From Candidatus Proteinoplasmatales archaeon SG8-5 (lineage in GTDB: Archaea; Thermoplasmatota; Thermoplasmata; SG8-5), in the NCBI GenBank assembly GCA_001595885.1, contig LSSH01000012.1, positions 1 to 8,105 on the forward strand: a stretch of 8,105 nt of DNA, read 5' to 3'. The notes below the pieces were generated by a model that was not told the origin of the DNA, searched no databases, and was given only the letters and a program-made list of their open reading frames with translations. Within the stretch, counting starts at the first letter, position 1; every line of letters begins with the position of its first letter. Of the stretch, positions 1-5,186 are shown piece after piece. The position numbers and the translations under genes are program-made.

Positions 1-90
1 ATCATGGGCATCTACGCCCTGGTTTGCATCGCTGCAGTGACCTGCGCTGTCGTGTACCTGGGTGTGCGAAGGATAAGGACCCTTCCTTGA
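1..90 (+). CDS. C-terminal end of a membrane protein (partial)
   Basis: An open frame enters from the left edge and stops at TGA 88-90, giving 29 residues. The visible part is one hydrophobic helix (roughly IYALVCIAAVTCAVVYLGV) followed by a short basic tail (RRIRTLP). This is the typical end of a polytopic transporter whose last helix exits to a positively charged cytoplasmic tail. The frame is supported by its hydrophobic pattern and by the terminator-like hairpin that starts 13 bp after the stop. Too little is present to name the family; a major-facilitator type permease is one possibility among many. Confidence 0.6.
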   Translation: MMGIYALVCIAAVTCAVVYLGVRRIRTLP

Positions 91-102
91 GTTCTCGGTA
101 AT

Positions 103-139
103 CGAGGCGGCAGCATGCCGCCTCGCCATTTCCATTTTT
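103..139 (+). terminator. Hairpin followed by T-rich run
   Basis: A perfect 10-bp stem (CGAGGCGGCA at 103-112 pairing with TGCCGCCTCG at 116-125) closes a 3-base loop. It is followed by the T-rich stretch TTTCCATTTTT at 129-139. It lies 13 bp after the stop of the gene ending at 90. Archaeal termination relies mainly on T-runs and does not need a hairpin, so the T-rich part may be the active piece. On the other strand no T-run follows, so it is probably not the terminator of the converging aminotransferase gene. Confidence 0.6.
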
Positions 140-174
140 GATTAATTGAACTTGTCACACGAACCTGTCGTTAC

Positions 175-186
175 CGGTTCGAACCG
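175..186. repeat. 12-bp palindrome in convergent intergenic region
   Basis: CGGTTCGAACCG is a perfect palindrome 13 bp beyond the aminotransferase stop codon. Just left of it are two near-identical direct copies, GAACTTGTC (148-156) and GAACCTGTC (161-169), and GAACCGTTC (181-189) overlaps its right half. The stretch lies between two converging genes. It could form a small hairpin in the aminotransferase 3' end or bind a protein; I cannot tell which. Confidence 0.4.
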
Positions 187-198
187 TTCCGTAGAAGT

Positions 199-1299
199 TT
201 ACAAAAGTATCTCTCGCAATCCCTTACCCAGGGAATCCAGAGCCGCCCTCAGCTCCTCCTCGGGCTGCTGGTATGACAGCCTGAAGTGCCCCTCCAGACC
301 GGAATAAAGGCCAGGAATGACCAGGATGCCCTGCTCGTCCAGCAGCCTCCGGCACAGCTCCTCGGATGACAGGTCGCCCTTGTACCTGGGGAAGCAAATG
401 ACGCCGCCGTCGGGGGCCACCCATTCCACAAGGTCGGGATTCGACTCCACCCAATCCTTTACGATCGAACGGTTGCGTTTTGCCACTGTCTTGAACCTGT
501 CCAGAAGCACATCTCTGGCCTTGGAGAGGGCCTTGGCGTTGAGCCATTCCCCAAGGCCGGAGGAAGCCGCGGTGGTGTGGGACTTCGCAAGCTGGCACTT
601 CTCCGCCACGTCCTCAGGGGCGATCACCCAGCCCGTGCGCACCCCGCCCAGGCCGTAGACCTTGGTCACGCTGGACGTGACGATGACGTTGTCGAGGCCG
701 AAGGCCGACCTCTGCGGCTCGAAGGCGCCGTCAAGAAATATCTCGTCGATGAGGAGGCAAGCCCCCTTCTCAGCGCAGGCCTCCGCGGCCTCCCTTATGC
801 AATCGCGGCCGGCCAGCCTGCCGCTGGGATTGTGCAGGTTGGTCATTATCACGAGCTTCGTTTTATCAGTAAGATTGAGCCGCAGACTTTCCACATCAAT
901 GTCAAAACCATGCTCGAACCTCCTGGGCCACGCTATCCTCCTGGACCCGAACAGCCCTGCTGTCATGCCCATGGGCTCGTAGCCGGGCCTCTCCATCAGG
1001 AACTCAACGTCCTTGTCAAGCATTGCCAGGTACACCAGGATATTGGCCTCCGTCCCCCCGGAGGCAGTAACGATGTTCTCCGGCCTGCACTTGTAGATGC
1101 CGCACAGACCATCCTTCAGCTCCGGATTTCCGTAGTGCTCTCCCTCTCCGAGGTCGGAATCATCGGGGATGTCCAGGCCCGTGAGCCGCCTGAACTCCGC
1201 AAGGGTCACCCCCTCGATGTTGCTGAGGGCCATGTTGAACCGTGCGCTCTCCATGTTCTTCAGGAGCCAGTCGAATATCCGCGCCTTCTCGATGTGCAT
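199..1299 (-). CDS. PLP-dependent aminotransferase, class I/II fold
   Basis: This 366-residue protein is a fold-type I pyridoxal-phosphate enzyme that would move an amino group from an amino acid to a 2-oxo acid in the cytoplasm. In order: SGGTEA at 80-85 (phosphate-binding turn), NLHNPSG with N157 (ring contact), LIDE with D185 (pairs with the pyridine nitrogen), SSVTK with the Schiff-base lysine K213, GGVRTGW with R221 (phosphate contact), and R340 in HFRLSY, the expected carboxylate-binding arginine. The residue three after D185 is F188, where aspartate aminotransferase has a tyrosine touching the cofactor O3'. The length is slightly short for the family. The ATG at 1299 is preferred because a TATA-like box lies about 25 bp upstream with no Shine-Dalgarno, which fits a leaderless transcript. 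It diverges from the peptidase gene, suggesting amino acid catabolism. The substrate cannot be read from sequence. Confidence 0.92.
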   Translation of the reverse strand: MHIEKARIFDWLLKNMESARFNMALSNIEGVTLAEFRRLTGLDIPDDSDLGEGEHYGNPELKDGLCGIYKCRPENIVTASGGTEANILVYLAMLDKDVEFLMERPGYEPMGMTAGLFGSRRIAWPRRFEHGFDIDVESLRLNLTDKTKLVIMTNLHNPSGRLAGRDCIREAAEACAEKGACLLIDEIFLDGAFEPQRSAFGLDNVIVTSSVTKVYGLGGVRTGWVIAPEDVAEKCQLAKSHTTAASSGLGEWLNAKALSKARDVLLDRFKTVAKRNRSIVKDWVESNPDLVEWVAPDGGVICFPRYKGDLSSEELCRRLLDEQGILVIPGLYSGLEGHFRLSYQQPEEELRAALDSLGKGLREILL

Positions 1300-1320
1300 C
1301 GCGTATTGATAGTCTAGCCG

Positions 1321-1328
1321 ATATATTA
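1321..1328 (-). promoter_or_regulatory. TATA-like box for the aminotransferase gene
   Basis: Read on the minus strand this is TAATATAT, centred about 25 bp before the ATG at 1299. That spacing puts the transcription start at or next to the start codon, the usual arrangement for leaderless archaeal mRNAs. No Shine-Dalgarno sequence lies between the box and the ATG, in line with this reading. Confidence 0.55.
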
Positions 1329-1340
1329 CGTTTGGCTAAA

Positions 1341-1354
1341 ACATAATATTATGT
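1341..1354. promoter_or_regulatory. 14-bp palindrome over the peptidase TATA region
   Basis: ACATAATATTATGT is a perfect 14-bp palindrome. Its AT-rich core (1343-1350) is the best TATA candidate for the peptidase gene and would place the transcription start near 1372. The same core can be read in either direction, so it may serve both divergent genes, or a repressor bound to the palindrome could block TBP. GGCTAAA occurs as a direct repeat on both sides (1334-1340 and 1364-1370, 30 bp apart). Confidence 0.5.
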
Positions 1355-1365
1355 ACCTAATTGGG

Positions 1366-1394
1366 CTAAACGATATCAACAATGAGTCGTTTAG
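1366..1394. promoter_or_regulatory. Inverted repeat CTAAACGA-N13-TCGTTTAG, operator candidate
   Basis: CTAAACGA (1366-1373) and TCGTTTAG (1387-1394) are perfect 8-bp inverted copies separated by 13 bp. The dyad spans the predicted transcription start of the peptidase gene and ends directly at its Shine-Dalgarno. A third, related half-site, CGTTTGG (1329-1335), lies next to the aminotransferase TATA box. A dyad at this place is where archaeal repressors commonly bind; an mRNA hairpin close to the ribosome site is the alternative. Confidence 0.5.
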
Positions 1395-1406
1395 GGAGGC
1401 GATAAC

Positions 1407-3104
1407 ATGGACATTTACGAGGAATATCCGAGGGCGTTCCTGGCCCCGGAGGATGACATGGGCGCCGTGGAGACCGTCAAGAAGGTCTATCAAAGGCTTG
1501 ACTCGCTGCCCACCGGGACGAAGGAGGAGGCCGAGGCCTGGTGCGATGCCTGGTCGGAGGTCCGCTCCGCCATCTCCGAGGTTGTGGACAGGAATTACTT
1601 CGCCTACACCAGGAACACGGCCGACAAGGAGGCCGAGGCCGAGTACGAGAGGCTGGCCAATGAGATAATACCTTTGATGGAAGAGCTGGACGACCCCCAG
1701 AAGAAGCGATTCGTGGGTATTCCCGACGAGTGGGTCAGGCCCGGCCTTATGGTCCCCAGGGAGAAGTCCAGGATGAGCCTGGAGATATATCGGGAGGAGA
1801 ACCTGCCCCTCATCACTGAGAACATCAAGATCAGGAAGGATTACCAGAAGATCACATCAGAATGGGTTACTGAATTCGACGGAAAGAAGCTGACCAGGCA
1901 GCAATTGAGGCCCTACCTGGAGAAGCAGGACCGCGAGCTCAGGGAGAGGGCCTGGAAGGCCATGATGGGGATGCACGTGGCCGATTACGACAACCTCAAC
2001 GCAGTCTTCGACCGCGCGCTGAAGATAAGGAAGCAGATGGCCAGCAACGCCGACCTTCCCGATTTCGCCGAGTACATGTACCGCGGATACGAGCGGATAA
2101 GCTACGACCGCAACGACGTCAAGGGCTTCAGGGACGCCATACACAAACATGTAGTCCCAGCGGTCAACAGGATCTCGGCCAGACGCATGGAGAAGATGGG
2201 CCTGGACCACCTTCGCCCCTGGGATACGACGGTCGACCCGGACGGCGCCGACCCGCCCAAGATATACGAGGACATCGACGACCTCAAGGACAAGGTGGCA
2301 AGGGTACTCGGTTCGATGGAACCAGTGTTCTCCGATGCCTTCAGGCTCATGGACAAGAAGGGCTACCTGGACCTGGAGAACCGGCCGAACAAGGCCCCGG
2401 GCGCCTACATGACGGAATTCTCCGAGGAACGCATCTCAATGATATTCAGCAACTTCGTGGGAACGAGCCGCGACTTCGACACGCTCATCCACGAGGGCGG
2501 TCATGCGATGCACGGCTTCCTCAGCAGGCACCTGTCATTCATGGAGAGGAGGGTCCCTCTCGAGTTCGCGGAGGTCGCATCAATGTCTCTGGAGCTGTTG
2601 GCAAGGCCCTATTGGGACATAGTCTACGGCGAGGATGACAGAAAAAGACTGGGCATCAAGCAGCTGGAGCACGACCTATGCTTCCTGCCTTTCATGGCCT
2701 GCCTGGACGAGTTCCAGCACTGGGTCTACACGCACCCCGACGGTGAGAGCGCGGAAAAGAGGGCCGAGTTCTGGCGCGCCCTGGACTCCAAGTACAGGCC
2801 GCACATTGACTATTCCGGCCTGGAAAGGGAGCAGAGCACCAATTGGCAGTACCTGCACGTGTACGAGGTACCCTTCTACTACATCGAGTACGGGGTGGCC
2901 CAGGTCGGCGCCCAGCAGGTCTACCTCCGCTCGCTGGACGATTACGACGGCGCAGTAAGGGACTACAAGCACGCGCTTTCCCTGGGCTCGACCGTGAGTC
3001 TGCCGGAGCTGTTCGAGGCCGCCGGGGTCAAGTTCGTTCTCAAGCACCCTGAGGTCCTGGAGCCAACCGTCAACAGGATAATGGAGCAGATCGGTCTCGG
3101 TTGA
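1407..3104 (+). CDS. pepF: M3-family zinc oligoendopeptidase (PepF-like)
   Basis: The 565-residue protein is a cytoplasmic zinc metallopeptidase that would cleave short peptides to smaller fragments. The zinc site is HEGGH at 362-366 (ligands H362 and H366, catalytic E363), within DTLIHEGGHAMHGF. The third ligand is most likely E389 in EFAEVASMS, 23 residues further on, at the M3-family spacing. The C-terminal segment at 484-495 (His-Val-Tyr then PFYYIEY) supplies the His and Tyr residues that close on the substrate. The N-terminal 200 residues are helical and charged, as in the lid of M3B enzymes, and no signal peptide is seen. The length fits the 560-600 residue PepF/M3B branch. The start is fixed by GGAGG at 1395-1399, seven bases before the ATG. 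The gene diverges from an aminotransferase, which suggests joint peptide use. Subfamily and substrate size are inferred. Confidence 0.93.
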   Translation: MDIYEEYPRAFLAPEDDMGAVETVKKVYQRLDSLPTGTKEEAEAWCDAWSEVRSAISEVVDRNYFAYTRNTADKEAEAEYERLANEIIPLMEELDDPQKKRFVGIPDEWVRPGLMVPREKSRMSLEIYREENLPLITENIKIRKDYQKITSEWVTEFDGKKLTRQQLRPYLEKQDRELRERAWKAMMGMHVADYDNLNAVFDRALKIRKQMASNADLPDFAEYMYRGYERISYDRNDVKGFRDAIHKHVVPAVNRISARRMEKMGLDHLRPWDTTVDPDGADPPKIYEDIDDLKDKVARVLGSMEPVFSDAFRLMDKKGYLDLENRPNKAPGAYMTEFSEERISMIFSNFVGTSRDFDTLIHEGGHAMHGFLSRHLSFMERRVPLEFAEVASMSLELLARPYWDIVYGEDDRKRLGIKQLEHDLCFLPFMACLDEFQHWVYTHPDGESAEKRAEFWRALDSKYRPHIDYSGLEREQSTNWQYLHVYEVPFYYIEYGVAQVGAQQVYLRSLDDYDGAVRDYKHALSLGSTVSLPELFEAAGVKFVLKHPEVLEPTVNRIMEQIGLG

Positions 3105-3199
3105 AACCGATGGGAATTACCTCCAACGATATTTGTGGGAGGCGCACGATAACTTCATCGAACATGCCCCGCTTCATACTCAACAGGCCCTAGACGAAG

Positions 3200-3802
3200 T
3201 CAATCCAGTTCTGTCCCGCACATCCTGCAGAAGTCCTGCTTGACCGGGTTCACGGTGTCGCAGTTGGGGCACTTGCGCATGTTCGCGGGGATCACCGGGG
3301 CGGCGGTCCTGACAGCCTTGTGCCTCATGACCACGTTGGGTTTGTAGATCACGGCCTCCCTTTTCCCGATGCCTCCGTGGAACTCGAACGTGTCCTTCGT
3401 TCCCCGGCTCCAGAGAAAGACGAAGCAGGCGCCGCTGACCGCCACGACGGCGAAGGACGGCAGCGCCGCTGGGATGTCGAAGAAGGCCGTTATCATGCCC
3501 ATGATGAGGCCGAGGGCCGCGATGATGATGTGGACGAGATATCCGTTCTTCCGCCCCCATTCCCGCATCGTCAGCAGGCCGAAGGCGATGAGGAAGCATA
3601 ATATGCCCAGCAGAACGAAAACGATGCCGAGTATCTGCCAGAAGCCGCCAAGTGTCTCCAGGATGTCCTCGAAGTCGCCCCCCGTCGAGGCGATCTCAAG
3701 ACCGCTCATTGCTGTGATCGATCCTGCGTACAACAGGTAACCACCCAGTCCTATGCTGATGATGGCGATCACGACCACCCCGGCCGGAGCCTTCGAGCCC
3801 AT
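3200..3802 (-). CDS. Membrane protein with C-terminal zinc ribbon
   Basis: With the start at 3802 this is a 200-residue protein. Four hydrophobic helices are seen at about 7-27, 54-77, 88-108 and 113-131, followed by a soluble tail that ends in a zinc ribbon: Cys178-x2-Cys181 and Cys192-x2-Cys195 (CPNCDTVNP then FCRMCGTEL). The frame stays open upstream to 4015, but that longer form would overlap the AlkD-like gene on the other strand. The ATG at 3802 also has a TATA-like box about 25 bp upstream, fitting a leaderless transcript. The layout, small helical bundle plus zinc ribbon, is frequent among uncharacterised archaeal membrane proteins, where the ribbon probably binds protein or nucleic acid partners on the cytoplasmic side. 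I do not recognise a named family and assign no function. Confidence 0.8.
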   Translation of the reverse strand: MGSKAPAGVVVIAIISIGLGGYLLYAGSITAMSGLEIASTGGDFEDILETLGGFWQILGIVFVLLGILCFLIAFGLLTMREWGRKNGYLVHIIIAALGLIMGMITAFFDIPAALPSFAVVAVSGACFVFLWSRGTKDTFEFHGGIGKREAVIYKPNVVMRHKAVRTAAPVIPANMRKCPNCDTVNPVKQDFCRMCGTELD

Positions 3803-3821
3803 GATTCGCCAACATCCCTGA

Positions 3822-3831
3822 TTTATATATG
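3822..3831 (-). promoter_or_regulatory. TATA-like box for the zinc-ribbon membrane protein gene
   Basis: On the minus strand the box reads CATATATAAA with purine-rich GGGAAAGG directly upstream, as expected for a TFB-recognition element. It is centred about 25 bp before the ATG at 3802 and so predicts a leaderless mRNA. Read forward (TTTATATATG) it could also drive the AlkD-like gene with a leader of roughly 80 bases, but the upstream context on that strand is less purine-rich. Confidence 0.6.
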
Positions 3832-3932
3832 CCTTTCCCTTTCTGTGCAATGGAAGGGTCAACCCTCCGTCGATTTTCAGCCCGGGATGAAACCTTCCTG
3901 TTACGGCAACCAGGGGCCTTCGGAGACAATAA

Positions 3933-4628
3933 ATGAATTGTAATAATATTATAAAAAAGATTAAATCTTTACACAACCCGAAGGCGGTCGAGGGCATGGC
4001 CAGGTACGGCATCAATCCGGAGTCGAACTACGGTGTGAAGGTCAGCACCCTGAGGGAAATGGCCAAGGAGATCGGGAAGGACCATGAGCTGGCCCTGGAG
4101 CTCTGGGACAGCGGGATACACGACGCGCGAATACTCGCCCCCCTTATCGAGGACAAGGCCCTTGTCACGGAGAACCAGATGGACAGGTGGGTCTCTGTTC
4201 TTGACAGCTGGGACATCTGTGATAATGCGTGCGCCCTCTTCACGTCCACCGAATGGGCATATGAAAAGGCCGTGGAATGGTCAAGGTCCGATGAGGAGTT
4301 CGTGAAGCGCGCCGGGTACGTCATGATGGCAAGGCTGGCAGTCAGGGACAAGAAGGCCGATAATTCGACATTCGAGGCGTTCTTCCCCCACATCAGGCGG
4401 GGAGCGACCGACGAGCGCAATTATGTGAAAAAGGCAGTGAACTGGGCCGTGCGCTCCATCGGGAAGCGCAACCTGGCGCTGCGCAAGAGAGCCCTCGAGC
4501 TTGCCCGCGAGATTAAGAACATCGACTCGAAGGCGGCAAGATGGATTGCCAACGACGCCATCAGGGAGCTGGAGAACATTAAGACAATCGAAGCCGTCCG
4601 GAGGAAGGACTGCGGCGGGAAGGAGTGA
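3933..4628 (+). CDS. AlkD-like DNA alkylation repair protein (HEAT-repeat glycosylase candidate)
   Basis: The 231-residue all-helical protein matches the AlkD-like family (DNA alkylation repair enzymes, about 210-240 residues), which remove 3- and 7-alkylpurines by trapping the flipped base without a classical active-site pocket. Family hallmarks are present: SWDICD with W93 and D97 in the W-x3-D spacing of Bacillus AlkD, R126 in FVKRAGYVMM, and W171 in NYVKKAVNWAVRSIGKRN, matching the DNA-facing Trp, Asp and Arg residues of the characterised enzyme. The N-terminus (NPKAVEGMARYGI) aligns with family starts, so the ATG at 3933 is right, with GGAG at 3922-3925 seven bases before it. Codons 2-13 are very AT-rich, unlike the rest of the gene. 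It has no repair genes beside it. Residue matches are from memory of the family, and activity is inferred. Confidence 0.87.
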   Translation: MNCNNIIKKIKSLHNPKAVEGMARYGINPESNYGVKVSTLREMAKEIGKDHELALELWDSGIHDARILAPLIEDKALVTENQMDRWVSVLDSWDICDNACALFTSTEWAYEKAVEWSRSDEEFVKRAGYVMMARLAVRDKKADNSTFEAFFPHIRRGATDERNYVKKAVNWAVRSIGKRNLALRKRALELAREIKNIDSKAARWIANDAIRELENIKTIEAVRRKDCGGKE

Positions 4629-4650
4629 GGTCGCACGGGAGACCGCGACC
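4629..4650 (+). repeat. 6-bp inverted repeat after the AlkD-like gene
   Basis: GGTCGC (4629-4634) and GCGACC (4645-4650) are perfect inverted copies with a 10-base loop, starting right after the stop codon. They could form a 3'-end hairpin. No T-run follows, so termination here is not supported; the next AT-rich stretch is the promoter of the following gene. Confidence 0.35.
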
Positions 4651-4676
4651 TGCATACAAACAGAGAAAGGGACGAT

Positions 4677-4687
4677 AAATATATATT
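4677..4687 (+). promoter_or_regulatory. TATA-like box for the thioredoxin-like gene
   Basis: AAATATATATT is centred about 28 bp before the ATG at 4710, and no Shine-Dalgarno sequence lies in between. This is the third gene in the window with leaderless spacing. It shows that the thioredoxin-like gene has its own promoter although it follows the AlkD-like gene on the same strand. Confidence 0.6.
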
Positions 4688-4709
4688 CGCCGAGCATCAT
4701 TCCAAGAAC

Positions 4710-5099
4710 ATGAACGAACCGGTTAAGGAGATATACGAACACGAGTTCGACGAGCTGCTGGCCGGCACCGACAAGCTCGTGGTGGTGGAGTTCTACATGA
4801 CAACCTGCCCCGGCTGCGCGGCGCTGGAGCCCATATACAAAGAGGTCGCCGAAAGCATGGGCGAGGACGCCATCTTCACGAAGGTCGACGTGAAGAGGAA
4901 CATGCAGCTGGCTCTTCGCTTCGGCATCATGAGCACCCCTACGATCAAGTTCTTCTGCTCGTCCCGTCCCATTTCCGAGATGGTCGGCGAGACCAACAAG
5001 ACCATACTGGCCAACACGGTGAAGGACCTGATTAAATACAGGACCGAGTGCGTTGCCAGCTCGACCGCGATCCGTTATGACATTGACGGTTATGCGTAG
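4710..5099 (+). CDS. Thioredoxin-like protein with CPGC active site
   Basis: The 129-residue protein has a thioredoxin fold: beta strand DKLVVVEFY, the redox motif C33-P-G-C36, strand IFTKVDV, the cis-proline loop STPT with P77, and strand IKFFCS. It should act in the cytoplasm as a dithiol-disulfide exchanger. The motif differs from the usual CGPC of thioredoxin, and the tryptophan before the first cysteine is replaced by threonine. Two further cysteines occur at 83 and 114. A C-terminal tail of about 20 residues (from T112) extends beyond the fold. No reductase gene is adjacent, so its electron donor is unknown. The start is supported by the TATA-like box at leaderless distance. The fold is clear; the precise partner is not. 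Confidence 0.88.
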   Translation: MNEPVKEIYEHEFDELLAGTDKLVVVEFYMTTCPGCAALEPIYKEVAESMGEDAIFTKVDVKRNMQLALRFGIMSTPTIKFFCSSRPISEMVGETNKTILANTVKDLIKYRTECVASSTAIRYDIDGYA

Positions 5100-5186
5100 A
5101 TAAGGTCGGTATCACCACCGCAATAATCGAGCACATGGCTTACCCATATTACATCGGATCTTCACTTTATCGTATTCAAAGGATAT

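Noticed and set aside
171..195. Possible tRNA T-arm remnant (GGTTCGAACC)
   Set aside because: The flanking bases do not form a 5-bp T-stem around the loop, and no acceptor stem, anticodon arm or D-arm is found; it is better described as a palindrome.
577..1317. Long plus-strand open frame of 246 codons opposite the aminotransferase
   Set aside because: It is a complementary-strand shadow: the minus strand carries intact aminotransferase motifs throughout, while this frame shows no family pattern or ribosome site.
3090..3111. Hairpin over the peptidase stop codon (ATCGGT with ACCGAT, or TCGGTT with AACCGA)
   Set aside because: Short stems that compete with each other, overlap coding sequence and lack a following T-run; not enough to call a terminator.
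3116..3140. CCTCC and GGAGG inverted pair after the peptidase gene
   Set aside because: Only five base pairs around a 13-base loop, with no T-run; this is expected by chance in GC-rich DNA.
3803..4015. N-terminal extension of the zinc-ribbon membrane protein to an ATG at 4015
   Set aside because: It would overlap the first 83 bp of the AlkD-like gene and run through its own apparent promoter (TATA-like box 3822-3831); the ATG at 3802 fits leaderless spacing.
5100..5186. Gap between the converging thioredoxin-like and MATE genes
   Set aside because: I looked for a small gene, hairpin or repeat and found nothing convincing.
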